Part shown: positions 27,226-35,954 of the stretch, one piece after another
Layout of the letters: each line of letters begins with the position of its first letter
How positions within the stretch are numbered: the stretch's first letter is position 1
Position numbers and translations under genes: made by a program
NCBI RefSeq assembly: GCF_016599855.1
Contig: NZ_CP067041.1
Coordinates: 930,001-994,000, forward strand
Reading direction: 5' to 3'
DNA length: 64,000 nt
From: Bradyrhizobium diazoefficiens
GTDB lineage: Bacteria; Pseudomonadota; Alphaproteobacteria; Rhizobiales; Xanthobacteraceae
Notes under the pieces: model-generated
Databases searched by the model: none
What the model was told of the DNA's origin: nothing
The model's input: only the letters and a program-made list of their open reading frames with translations

Positions 27226-28131
27226 ATGTCATCAGTTTTGCGCCTCTCGATCATCATGGTGTTTTTCTTCGCAACCGTCGCGCTTGGGCTTATCGCCTAC
27301 AGCATGAACCTGCCGAAAGCACAGATCCCGGTCGTGCAAGTCACGGAGAGCACGCCGGCGCCTCCCACCGTCGGGTACTTTGTCGCGGTACACCCGCTAC
27401 CGAGAGGGACACTCGCCCGAGATGAAGATTTCGAGGTACGCTCGGTGCCGCCGGAACGTGTTCCCGCAGGCGCGATCCTTGATACGCCCGACGCCAAGAT
27501 CGGACTTCGCGGATCTTTGGTACGCAACTTCCTCGACACCGCCAGTCCCGTCACATCAAAAGACATATTGCGCCCCCGCGAACGAGGTTTTCTCGCGAGC
27601 GTCCTGGCACCGGATACCCGTGCCGTCAGCATCAACGTCGACGCCGCGTCTGGTGTCTCGGGCCTGATCTGGCCGGGTGACTATGTGGATCTCGTGTTGA
27701 CCCAGGAGTCGACGACGGTGGCCGAGAAGCCAAATCCAGACTACCAGCATGGCACCCTGAGCGAAACCGTTGTTCACAATGTTCGAATCGTCGCGGTTGA
27801 CCAGGAGATTGTGCAAGGTGGCTCAGCCAGCAACGCCACGGCCGGTAAGCTAGCGCACACCGTATCGTTGGAGCTTGCGCCAGAGCAGGTCAAGAGAGTC
27901 ACAGTCGCAGCACAGCTCGGAAAGCTCTCCTTGGCTGTACGGGCAGCGGTCGATCGACAGGACCTGGGGGATACGGACGCGACGGTGGTGGTCTATGCAC
28001 GCAATAGCGGCACGAAATACTCAGTCAAGAGAGACGATACAGGGAACACGCGCACGCTGCTGAGCGGCGATGTGTTGCCGGCAATTGGCCGATCAACGCC
28101 GGTCGCTTCGGCCGTATCGTCACCTCGGTAA
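27226..28131 (+). CDS. cpaB: Pilus assembly protein CpaB/RcpC
   Basis: 301 residues. One N-terminal membrane segment (LSIIMVFFFATVALGLIAYS) is followed by a SAF domain (PLPRGTLARDEDFEVRSVP, about residues 60-120) and the RcpC beta domain (VSINVDAASGVSGLIWPGDY and VDLVLTQES). It is periplasmic and thought to act at the peptidoglycan or secretin of the Tad system. Translationally close to cpaA (1-base gap) and 9 bases before cpaE. Usual length for CpaB. Confidence 0.93.
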   Translation: MSSVLRLSIIMVFFFATVALGLIAYSMNLPKAQIPVVQVTESTPAPPTVGYFVAVHPLPRGTLARDEDFEVRSVPPERVPAGAILDTPDAKIGLRGSLVRNFLDTASPVTSKDILRPRERGFLASVLAPDTRAVSINVDAASGVSGLIWPGDYVDLVLTQESTTVAEKPNPDYQHGTLSETVVHNVRIVAVDQEIVQGGSASNATAGKLAHTVSLELAPEQVKRVTVAAQLGKLSLAVRAAVDRQDLGDTDATVVVYARNSGTKYSVKRDDTGNTRTLLSGDVLPAIGRSTPVASAVSSPR

Positions 28132-28140
28132 AGGGAGGCA

Positions 28141-29346
28141 GTGGTGATCGCTAACATAGCCGTAGTCAGTCCGCCTGAAGCACCTGCGTCTGTTGTAACG
28201 CGCGACCGTATCGTCTGTTTCGTAAACGACGAGCTTAGTGCGGCGGCTCTGCGCAAAGGCCTCGAAGGTAGCAATTTATCGATCCGGCGTGGCACGATCC
28301 GCAATGCCATACGGATGCTCGAAACCGATACCGATTTAGCCGCTTTGGTGACGGACATCAGCGGGATCGATGATCCATTTACCGAGCTGGAAAGGTTGGC
28401 CGGCGTCTGCCCACCCGATGTTCGAGTGGCTCTGATCGGGGAGAGCAGGGAGATCACCTTCTACCGCGAGCTTATGGAAATCGGCCTGACGGAGTATCTG
28501 CCGAGGCCGCTGACGCGCGATATGGTGCTGGACAAGCTGCGCCCGAAGCTGCTTGGCGACGTGGTGCCAGGTCCGACCGATCGTGGCGGGCATGTGATCT
28601 CGATCTGTGGTGCGCAGGGGGGCGCCGGAGCAACGAGTATAGCGATCAATCTCGCACTCCAGCTGGCCGAAACCACCAAGGCCAAGGTCGCGCTGCTCGA
28701 CCTTCATCTCCAAGGTGGCGAAACGGCAGTGATGCTGGGTGTTCAGCCCGGGCCAGGACTGCGCATCGCGCTGGAAAATCCGATGCGGGCCGACACGTTG
28801 TTCCTCGAACGCGCGGCAATTGATGTCAACGAGCGAGTTTGCCTGATTTCCGCCGATGAGGAATTGGATGCGCAGCTGAACATCACCGAAGCGGGAGTGA
28901 GACACGTGCTGGGTCTGCTCCGTCAACGGTTCAATTACATCGTCGTCGATGTCCCGGTGCCATTTCCGCCATCCATCTATCCGGTAATCACTCTTTCTCG
29001 GCACGTGATGGTGTTGCTGGAAGCAGAAGTGACCGGACTTCGTAACGCTCATGCACTACGCGCCGCCGTCACCAACATCGCCGGCAAGGATCGGGTCTTT
29101 ACCTTGCTCAACCGTGCCGATCGTGCCGGAGGCCTTCCGAGGGCCACGATTGTCAAGGCCCTGGGCGCAGAGCCAGACATGGTGATTCCCGATCTCGGGA
29201 AGGGGATGACCCAGGCGGTCAATCTCGGAATTCCAGCTCTCAAGCACGTGTCAGGACTGCGCCGTCACCTCGCTCCGATTGTACGGGAGATCACGGGTGT
29301 CGGCGCCGAGCGGAAGGGACGGTTGAGGAGGCTGCTCGGGCTATGA
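28141..29346 (+). CDS. cpaE: Pilus localisation ATPase CpaE/TadZ
   Basis: 401 residues with GTG start at 28141. An N-terminal receiver-like domain (about 22-140, including DLAALVTDISGIDDP and TEYLPRPLTRDMV) precedes a MinD/ParA-type domain. The P-loop region HVISICGAQGGAGATS (151-166) lacks the usual Walker lysine position of KGGxGKT, which fits the atypical TadZ branch. LLDLHLQGGETAVMLG is the ParA-like DxD region. It positions the Tad machine at the pole or membrane. It overlaps cpaF by 4 bases. cpaC, usually between cpaB and cpaE, is absent here and found at 35955. Confidence 0.92.
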   Translation: MVIANIAVVSPPEAPASVVTRDRIVCFVNDELSAAALRKGLEGSNLSIRRGTIRNAIRMLETDTDLAALVTDISGIDDPFTELERLAGVCPPDVRVALIGESREITFYRELMEIGLTEYLPRPLTRDMVLDKLRPKLLGDVVPGPTDRGGHVISICGAQGGAGATSIAINLALQLAETTKAKVALLDLHLQGGETAVMLGVQPGPGLRIALENPMRADTLFLERAAIDVNERVCLISADEELDAQLNITEAGVRHVLGLLRQRFNYIVVDVPVPFPPSIYPVITLSRHVMVLLEAEVTGLRNAHALRAAVTNIAGKDRVFTLLNRADRAGGLPRATIVKALGAEPDMVIPDLGKGMTQAVNLGIPALKHVSGLRRHLAPIVREITGVGAERKGRLRRLLGL

Positions 29347-30743
29347 AAAAGTTTGGTAGGCGCGAAGACGACACGCCGGCTCGTTTGCCCGCATTGACGC
29401 CAAGCTTGCCTGCGTCGATGCCGAGCTCGCCGGCATCTGCGCCAAGCTTGCCTGCATCTCCAAGGCGCGACGAACCTTCTACCCAGCGGCCGGTGATGCC
29501 GGCTTCGCTGCGCGAACGGGTCATCGAGCAGATTGAACCGTCGGTGGCCGGAACTGTTTCTCGCGATGTCCTTCGGCGGCAGATCGAGGAAATCATCCAC
29601 GGAATCGCTAACGAGGAACGGCTCGAACTGTCAGGCCGCGAGCAGTTTCAGCTGGCGGACGAGATCGCGGACGACATGACCGGCTACGGGCCTCTGCGTC
29701 CGCTTCTGCTGGATCAATCGATCAACGACATCATGGTCAACGGACCGAATAACATTTATGTCGAGCGAAACGGCAAGCTGGAACGGATCGCGGTACGATT
29801 CCGCGACAATGATCACATCGCATCGGTGGCGCAGAAAATTGCAGCGCAAGTCGGGCGCCGAATTGACGAATCCAGCCCGATGGTGGATTGCCGTTTGCCG
29901 GACGGCAGCCGGGTCAACATCATCTTCCCGCCGCTGGCGATTCATAGCCCCTGCATTTCGATCCGAAAATTTCCGAGCCGCCGCTTGGATACGGCCGGCA
30001 TGATCGCGAACGGTTCGATGACCGCGGCCGTTGGACAGTTGCTGGAAATTGCCGCCCGATCCCGACTCAATGTTCTGGTCTCCGGCGGTACCGGTTCCGG
30101 CAAGACGACGCTGCTCAACGCCATGAGCCAATTCATCGATCACAGTGAGCGGATTGTCACCATCGAGGATGCAGCAGAGTTGCAGCTTCAACAGCCCCAC
30201 GTGATCAGCCTGGAGACCCGACCTCCGAGCCTGGAAGGTACGGGGCAGGTGACACAACGCGATCTGGTGTGGAACGCGCTGCGGATGCGTCCTGACCGGA
30301 TCGTCGTAGGCGAGGTGCGTGGCGCTGAGGCGTTCGATATGCTGCAAGCGATGAACACCGGCCATGATGGTTCGATCTCCACGGTGCATGCCAACAGCGC
30401 CCGCGACGCAATGACCCGTATTGAAAACATGGTGCAGATGGGACAGCCAAATCTGCCGCTGCGGGCGATCAGGTCTCAGATTGTCGCTGCGCTGGATCTC
30501 ATCGTGCAAGTCGAGCGCATGCGGGATGGACAGCGTCGCGTTATCCAGATCAGCGAGGTGATCGGGCTGGAAGGCGAGGTGATCACCACCAATGACATCG
30601 CGGTGTTCGAGTACGAACACGAGGATGTTCACGGGCGGTTATCGGGCACCTACAGGTCCACCAACGCAGTCCCAAAATTCAAGAGCCGTCTCAACTATTA
30701 TGGGCTCGATCGAGCCTGGGCTGAGGCTATGAGGCAGCTATGA
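29343..30743 (+). CDS. cpaF: Type II/IV secretion ATPase CpaF/TadA
   Basis: 466 residues. An N-terminal low-complexity stretch rich in Pro, Ser and Ala (about 12-40; repeated [13 protein letters not shown] units that are also a DNA-level repeat at 29395-29460) precedes the TadA core. Walker A is GGTGSGKTT (249-257), with the Asp box [15 protein letters not shown], and [20 protein letters not shown] gives Walker B and the His box. It powers pilus assembly at the inner membrane with TadB and TadC. It overlaps both neighbours by 4 bases. Confidence 0.95.
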   Translation: MKKFGRREDDTPARLPALTPSLPASMPSSPASAPSLPASPRRDEPSTQRPVMPASLRERVIEQIEPSVAGTVSRDVLRRQIEEIIHGIANEERLELSGREQFQLADEIADDMTGYGPLRPLLLDQSINDIMVNGPNNIYVERNGKLERIAVRFRDNDHIASVAQKIAAQVGRRIDESSPMVDCRLPDGSRVNIIFPPLAIHSPCISIRKFPSRRLDTAGMIANGSMTAAVGQLLEIAARSRLNVLVSGGTGSGKTTLLNAMSQFIDHSERIVTIEDAAELQLQQPHVISLETRPPSLEGTGQVTQRDLVWNALRMRPDRIVVGEVRGAEAFDMLQAMNTGHDGSISTVHANSARDAMTRIENMVQMGQPNLPLRAIRSQIVAALDLIVQVERMRDGQRRVIQISEVIGLEGEVITTNDIAVFEYEHEDVHGRLSGTYRSTNAVPKFKSRLNYYGLDRAWAEAMRQL

Positions 30744-31672
30744 TGCTGGAGTTTTTGACCACCAGTGACCTTGTGCTCCTGGTATGCGCAGCAGCCATGA
30801 CGTTGTGGCTCGACGCACGACAACGACGCATCGATCGTCAGGTAACGATAGCTCTGCCAGTTTCAGATTCGGCGAACCTGCCCTCCATTCGTCGGTTGGA
30901 GACCGGGTCCCGCTGGCAGGTTCTCTTCCGCATAGTCAGTTACGAGGCCGGGGTGGCTTACGCTTGGCACCCCGCGTATGTGTTATTTGCCGGTGTGATC
31001 GCAGCAGCCGCAATCCTTTATGCCAACAGCGTGCTGAAAGTTTCTGACCTCTACGCGTTTGCGGCGGCTGTAATCGTAGCGATCATGGTGGTGCGAGGTC
31101 TGTTTGGATGGCAGCGACATCGCCTCGCCAGCCAACTGTTTCGACAGCTACCCGACACGATCCAGCTGGTGACAAGTACTGTTCGATCCGGGCTGCCGGT
31201 GACCGAGGCATTTCGCACCATTGCTCGCGAGATGCCGCAACCAACAGCTGGGCAGTTTGCCATCGTGTGCAGCGAGGTGAGTATGGGGAGACCTCCAGAG
31301 GAGACCATCGAAGCTGTCTATCGGCGAACGCAAGTGGCAGAGTATGGGATCTTTGCGGTCACACTTGCAGTCCAGCTGAAGTCAGGTGGCAGTTTGACCG
31401 AAACCTTACAAACTCTGGGAGATACTGTGAGGCAGCGTGTTGCGCTCGCTGCTCGCGCGAAGGCGCTGGCTGGAGAAGTGATTTTTTCCTCACGAGCGCT
31501 TTCACTGTCGCCCATCATTGTAGGTGGGCTGCTATACGCGATCAATCCGGTAACAGTCGATCTGCTGATCTATGATCCGACGGGAAACAGGCTCCTGGCT
31601 TACGCAGCAGCCTCAGTGATTATCGGGTCTCTTGTGATACGTTGGATGGTCAGAAGGGAAACAGAACTATGA
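30740..31672 (+). CDS. tadB: Tad inner-membrane platform protein TadB
   Basis: 310 residues. A membrane segment at the N-terminus, two near 75-120, then a T2SSF domain (about 130-260: LVTSTVRSGLPVTEAFRTIA and GGSLTETLQTLGDTVRQRV) and two C-terminal helices (LSPIIVGGLLYAINPVT; LLAYAAASVIIGSLVI). This is the GspF-like platform of the Tad pilus, paired with TadC. Coupled to cpaF and tadC by 4-base overlaps. Confidence 0.92.
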   Translation: MMLEFLTTSDLVLLVCAAAMTLWLDARQRRIDRQVTIALPVSDSANLPSIRRLETGSRWQVLFRIVSYEAGVAYAWHPAYVLFAGVIAAAAILYANSVLKVSDLYAFAAAVIVAIMVVRGLFGWQRHRLASQLFRQLPDTIQLVTSTVRSGLPVTEAFRTIAREMPQPTAGQFAIVCSEVSMGRPPEETIEAVYRRTQVAEYGIFAVTLAVQLKSGGSLTETLQTLGDTVRQRVALAARAKALAGEVIFSSRALSLSPIIVGGLLYAINPVTVDLLIYDPTGNRLLAYAAASVIIGSLVIRWMVRRETEL

Positions 31673-32580
31673 CCTTTGGTCTCAGTTTGGTGGCCCTCGC
31701 CATAGCTCTTGCGACTGTGACCTTCGTGTTGATTATCCACGAACTACACATTCGTGCGTTGAACATACGGGTGTCAAACGCCGTGTTGGGCCTGCCTGGT
31801 CGGTCAGCGTCCCTCCAGGACATGACCGGTTGGCTTTCGTCGCTCGGCATGCGGTATCGGCGGTTCTACACTGCGGAAAATCTGGACCAGCTCCGAACCA
31901 TCGTTCAATCGTCGGGATTGAATCCTCATCGAACCTTGTCGATCTGGATCGGTGTCAAAACTGTCAGCATGTTCTTGTTTCCGATCATTGCCTTGCTTGT
32001 TGCGCAGCTTCTCGGGAAGCCACTGACTGATGCGCTGATCTTCGGTCTCATTGGCGTGGTGATCGGAATTATGGGACCGCGGTTGATCCTGTTGGTGCTG
32101 AGGCGGCGCTTTAATGCTGCCATTCGGCTTGGCACGCCGGATATGATCGACTTGCTCGTTGTCTGCAGCGAAGCGGGAATGGGTTTGGAGAGTGCGCTGG
32201 AACGAGTAGCGCAAGAAATGAACCAGACCAATCCCGCCATGGCCCGGGTTTTGTACGGCCTTCTTGATGATCTGCGGATATTGCCAAATCGCAGCGAGGC
32301 ATTCGAGAAAGTGGGATTGACGTCGGAAGGACTTCGCCGGTTCGGCACCATGGTTAGTCAAAGCATGCAATACGGAACGCCACTCAGCCAGGCTCTGCGC
32401 AGTATCGCTATCGACCTCCGGCGAGAACGCATTACCAATTTGGAGGAAAGGGCGCACAAGCTGGGTGCCAAGCTGACTATTCCGATGGTGCTGTTCTTGC
32501 TTCCAGCCATGTTCGTCATCTTGGGTGGAAGCCCGTTTCTGCACCTCGTGCGTACATTCTCCAGCATCGGGGTGAAGTAA
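31669..32580 (+). CDS. tadC: Tad inner-membrane platform protein TadC
   Basis: 303 residues from ATG 31669, which overlaps the tadB stop (ATGA); a longer frame from 31642 would read through the tadB end. It has an N-terminal membrane segment, a pair at about 100-145, a T2SSF domain with DLLVVCSEAGMGLESALERV and SLSQALRS-type sequence (TPLSQALRSIAIDLRRERI), and a last hydrophobic helix. Partner of TadB. The end is 3 bases before the methyltransferase-like gene. Confidence 0.92.
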   Translation: MTFGLSLVALAIALATVTFVLIIHELHIRALNIRVSNAVLGLPGRSASLQDMTGWLSSLGMRYRRFYTAENLDQLRTIVQSSGLNPHRTLSIWIGVKTVSMFLFPIIALLVAQLLGKPLTDALIFGLIGVVIGIMGPRLILLVLRRRFNAAIRLGTPDMIDLLVVCSEAGMGLESALERVAQEMNQTNPAMARVLYGLLDDLRILPNRSEAFEKVGLTSEGLRRFGTMVSQSMQYGTPLSQALRSIAIDLRRERITNLEERAHKLGAKLTIPMVLFLLPAMFVILGGSPFLHLVRTFSSIGVK

Positions 32581-32583
32581 GCC

Positions 32584-33228
32584 ATGAGCACGGTTACCCT
32601 GTCGAAGAATCGGTCTTACGAGTGGATGATGCAGGTGCTCGGAAGCCTGTGGTTCATGCTGTTGGCACTTTGCGTGGCCACCAGAATTGGGTCGTTTACC
32701 GATCCCTGGCCATCGCTTCTGTCGAGCTTTTGCCTTGCCATCTTTTACATGCTCCTGGCCGTGTTGATCATGACGAGGTCACCGGCAAAGGCGCATGCGG
32801 ATGGGCTACTGCCCAGGATAGCTGCGTTCGTCGGCTCCTATTTGCCGTGGACGATCTCCTTCTTCGGCAAAACGGACCAAGCGCTGCCGAACTTGCTCTC
32901 CACGGCCTGCGTGCTGATGGGCATGATGATGATGCTTGTCACCATCCGACATCTGGGGCGGTCGTTCAGCCTGATGCCGCAAGCGCGTTCGGTGGTGCAG
33001 TCTGGTCCCTATCGATGCATCAAGCATCCGCTCTACTTCGCGGAAGAGATCGTGATCGTGGGCGTGGTGCTGCAGTATCTGACACCGCTCACGGTGATCG
33101 TGCTGGTCCTGCATATCGGCGTCCAGCTCTGCCGAATTCTTTATGAAGAAGACCTGCTTCGGCGCACTTGCCCGGAGTATTCCAGTTACGAAGCATCGCG
33201 TTGGAGATTGGTCCCTTATGTTTGGTGA
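32584..33228 (+). CDS. Isoprenylcysteine carboxyl methyltransferase-like membrane protein
   Basis: 214 residues with about five membrane helices. The C-terminal ICMT/PEMT-type catalytic region is clear: SGPYRCIKHPLYFAEEIVIV (SAM-binding GPYR...HPxYxxE) and EEDLLRRTCPEYSSYEAS. Its family transfers methyl from SAM to small membrane substrates or carboxyl ends. It lies inside the pilus operon (3 bases after tadC, 6 before the TadE-like gene), so it is probably co-expressed. Because CpaA lacks the N-methylase of long prepilin peptidases, this enzyme might methylate pilin or another component (inference). Confidence 0.82.
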   Translation: MSTVTLSKNRSYEWMMQVLGSLWFMLLALCVATRIGSFTDPWPSLLSSFCLAIFYMLLAVLIMTRSPAKAHADGLLPRIAAFVGSYLPWTISFFGKTDQALPNLLSTACVLMGMMMMLVTIRHLGRSFSLMPQARSVVQSGPYRCIKHPLYFAEEIVIVGVVLQYLTPLTVIVLVLHIGVQLCRILYEEDLLRRTCPEYSSYEASRWRLVPYVW

Positions 33229-33234
33229 GCGGCT

Positions 33235-33768
33235 ATGCGTGGGCGAATTGTCATGGGAATCGTTCAAATCGCTCGTGCTCGGAGTCGGCCCCCGAGCCCG
33301 GTGAGTGTCAGTCAGGGCAAAGGCGGGAGCCGGCGAAAATCGCTCGTCGCGGATCAGCGCGGTGCCGCTGCGCTCGAGATGATGTTCGTTTACGTTATCC
33401 TGGTGTCAAGCCTGCTCATGCCACTCGCCGACCTGGCTGGCGCTGGTTTTCGGTTTGTATCCGCATGGGAGGCATTGCGCGCCTTCGGGCAAAGTATCCA
33501 GTACAACCCGCCACAGGACGTGACCTCTTGGGCAAGCTGGAAATCGGCGCTCCCCACTTCCGTGTCGGGTTATCCCATCAACAATCTCCAGGTCGCTTGC
33601 AGCGATACCATGGCTGCCTGCTCCGCATCCAACTCTGGTTCGCCCAAGCACTATACGTACACGACGACCGTCACCGTGGCGCCCATCGTGCTGAGATCGG
33701 TGATCTGTCGGAGCGGCAACGCCAATCCTTGTTCGTTCACACTCGCTTACGCAGAACGGTTTCAATAG
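33235..33768 (+). CDS. TadE-like pseudopilin
   Basis: 177 residues. A long basic N-region (1-43) ends in a prepilin-like cleavage sequence DQRG, then AAALEMMFVYVILVSSLLMP, so the mature protein would have Glu at +5 in front of one hydrophobic helix. The remainder is a Ser/Asn-rich periplasmic domain with four Cys. Leader and +5 Glu mark a substrate of CpaA. Six bases after the ICMT-like gene and 9 before the TadG-type gene. The first Met (MRGRIVMG) could instead be the second, at 33253. Confidence 0.82.
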   Translation: MRGRIVMGIVQIARARSRPPSPVSVSQGKGGSRRKSLVADQRGAAALEMMFVYVILVSSLLMPLADLAGAGFRFVSAWEALRAFGQSIQYNPPQDVTSWASWKSALPTSVSGYPINNLQVACSDTMAACSASNSGSPKHYTYTTTVTVAPIVLRSVICRSGNANPCSFTLAYAERFQ

Positions 33769-33777
33769 GAGTGTTCC

Positions 33778-35160
33778 ATGCGTGGCTTGCTTCGCTCTCG
33801 TCGTGGTGCCGCCGCGTTCGCGACCGTCATCGCCCTGGTGCCGCTGATAGGGGTAGTCGCACTCGGAGGCGAAGCGGGATCGTGGTACGTCACCCATCAA
33901 CACGCGCAAAATGCCGCTGATGCGGCTGCTTATTCGGGTGCCACGCAACAATTGTGCTTATCGGATCCATCATCGTGCACGGTTACGCAAACAGTGGACT
34001 ATCGCGGAAAGCAGGCCGCGGCCCAGAACTCGTTCTGCAACACAGGCGGCACCTCCTATCCTGGGTCCCAGTGTAGCAGCAGCCTTCAGTCAGGAATTTC
34101 GCAGACTGTCCAGATCGCTTCCCTCACGTCATGGAAGGGGACGGCCGGAACTTACGTTCAGGCCACTGTCAGCCAGCAACAGCCGGCATACCTTGCAAGA
34201 GTGCTCGGCTTGTCCACTGTCAATATTGGCGCGATAGCCGTGGCCAAAGTGCAGATCGTGGCGGCGCCGCCCTGCGTCCTGGCATTGACAGGCTCCATCA
34301 GTTTCCAGGGCAGCCCGAGAATAGATGCGCCGAATTGCGGCATGGCCTCTAACGCCAGGGCAGCGAATGCAATCAACTTCACCGGCGGCGGGATGACCAT
34401 GAATCTCGGCTCGCTGTCGACTGTCGGCGGCTGCACGGGTGCTGCATCGTTCTGTGATAAGGCTTTGAAGTACTTACCAACCCCGACCCTCAATCCTTTC
34501 TCTGCGCTCGACGGCGTCCTCACTACGTTGTGCGGAGCGAACCCCACGCTTCCCGCCACTTGCGGCCTCCCAAATTGCGGAGGGTCGACGCTCGTCGCTT
34601 ACACGGCTGCAACCCCATGTACGAATGGTGTGGGTGGTGGGAGCAACAATGGCCTCCACATCACAAGCAATACCCCCGAAAATCTTTGCGGGGTATACTT
34701 CATCTCGAATATTCTAAAAATCACAGGAACCCCCCAGATCCAGAACTCAAGTACGTGTACGACGGGAGTGACCTTCATTCTGTTGCCGGGGGCTTCGATA
34801 AGCAACCAAGGGAATGCGCTAATCAACATTACGGGGCCGACAACTGCCCCTACTACGTCGTCGCTTCCCCCGGCCCTACGGTCTCAAGCTAGCTTATTCC
34901 AAGGTATGGCTATTTACGATGCCTCGGCGACCGATGTGACCTTCGGTGGAAACACTAACATCAACTTGAAAGGGAACATCTACGCTCCGAACGCAGCAGT
35001 GACATTCCAGGGCAATCCGACTATGAGCTTTTCCGGGGGCAGCTGTGGCCAGTTGATCGCCAAGTCAGTCTCGTTCAACGGCAATGCCACCTTCGACACG
35101 ACAGGGTGCCCGTGGCAAACGAAGCTGCCTAAAAGCCAGTATGTCCAGTTGGTGCAGTGA
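33778..35160 (+). CDS. TadG-like pilus-associated protein with asparagine-rich beta-structured tail
   Basis: 460 residues. The N-terminal Tad helix reads GAAAFATVIALVPLIGVVAL, followed by HAQNAADAAAYSG, the TadG/Tad-domain hallmark. From about 165 on the protein is rich in Gly, Thr, Asn, Ser and paired cysteines with short repeats such as GSISFQGSPRIDAP, GNTNINLKGNIYAPNAAVTF and FQGNPTMSFSGG, suggesting a repeated beta-strand (beta-helix-like) outer domain. It probably sits at the cell surface or periplasm of the Tad system. Overlaps the next TadE gene by 4 bases. Confidence 0.82.
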   Translation: MRGLLRSRRGAAAFATVIALVPLIGVVALGGEAGSWYVTHQHAQNAADAAAYSGATQQLCLSDPSSCTVTQTVDYRGKQAAAQNSFCNTGGTSYPGSQCSSSLQSGISQTVQIASLTSWKGTAGTYVQATVSQQQPAYLARVLGLSTVNIGAIAVAKVQIVAAPPCVLALTGSISFQGSPRIDAPNCGMASNARAANAINFTGGGMTMNLGSLSTVGGCTGAASFCDKALKYLPTPTLNPFSALDGVLTTLCGANPTLPATCGLPNCGGSTLVAYTAATPCTNGVGGGSNNGLHITSNTPENLCGVYFISNILKITGTPQIQNSSTCTTGVTFILLPGASISNQGNALINITGPTTAPTTSSLPPALRSQASLFQGMAIYDASATDVTFGGNTNINLKGNIYAPNAAVTFQGNPTMSFSGGSCGQLIAKSVSFNGNATFDTTGCPWQTKLPKSQYVQLVQ

Positions 35161-35567
35161 TGAGAAAGCTCGATCAGCGTGGCATCGGGGCGATGGAATT
35201 CTGCCTTGTCGCTCTGCCGCTTTTCATATTGATGTTCACCATCTTCGATCTGGGGCGTTACGCAATCACCATGCAGTCGTTGCGGACGCTCGCGAATGCC
35301 GGTGCTCGGACGTGGATGATCAACGACTGCTATGTCAACAGCTCAATGGCCAGAACTTCGCCGACATGTAGCGGCGACCCGCTGCCATCCGTTGCGGCCA
35401 AAAAAGCCGTTGCACCAATGCTCGGCGGTCTCTCGCCAACGCTGAGTACGACGACGGGAGCTTCCGCACTTACGGTTACGGCATCTGTACCAAGCTTCAA
35501 GATGCTGATGCCGATATGGGGCGCGTCCTTGAACGCACCGAGCGCATCAACTGCCATCCCGTTCTAG
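35157..35567 (+). CDS. tadE: TadE-family pseudopilin
   Basis: 136 residues. The short leader ends KLDQRG and the mature start is IGAMEFCLVALPLFILMFTI, with Glu +5 and Phe +6 and one hydrophobic helix, typical TadE. The periplasmic part has ANAGARTWMINDC and a second Cys. It overlaps the TadG-like gene by 4 bases. The stop lies inside a perfect inverted repeat (35562-35583), so transcript ending or mRNA stabilisation occurs here. Confidence 0.88.
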   Translation: MMRKLDQRGIGAMEFCLVALPLFILMFTIFDLGRYAITMQSLRTLANAGARTWMINDCYVNSSMARTSPTCSGDPLPSVAAKKAVAPMLGGLSPTLSTTTGASALTVTASVPSFKMLMPIWGASLNAPSASTAIPF

Positions 35568-35583
35568 GAATATTATCCTAGAA
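35562..35583 (+). terminator. Inverted repeat at the end of the Tad operon
   Basis: TTCTAGGA, loop ATATTA, TCCTAGAA: a perfect 8-bp stem including the tadE stop codon. No T-run follows, so it may be a weak terminator or an mRNA 3' stabiliser. It separates the main Tad operon from the secretin gene 370 bases downstream. Confidence 0.5.
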
Positions 35584-35954
35584 TCTCGCGACCCGTCCGA
35601 GCCGGCAAACTCCGGAAATCGCTTGGAACTCGCCAAGCGGCGGGCCGCTAGGCAACTATGCTGCAAGATCGTTTCTAGCCAGGTCGAACGAGTGATGCCC
35701 GCTGGCAACATTGAGAAACTTTCTCCGGCGCTGCGGTAAGGTGGCGAGGGTCTCGTCTTGCAAGGAGGCCGCACGAAGGAAATGATCTTGAGTCTTATTT
35801 GATGGGCGTTGGTTGCGCGCCGAAGAATGCGAAGTAACGGATTTGTAGTGGGACAGACATAAACTCTACGACGTGGTGTACGAAGGAGAGTTGTTGGGAA
35901 GTCGACCACGTGGATTTTACGGGACAGCCGCGGGTCGCGGCGAGGGGGGTCGAA
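35584..35954 (+). other. Intergenic region before the secretin gene
   Basis: About 370 bases without a trustworthy gene. The distance and the preceding hairpin suggest a separate promoter for cpaC, the lipoprotein and tadD. I see no consensus stress-sigma motif here. Confidence 0.4.
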
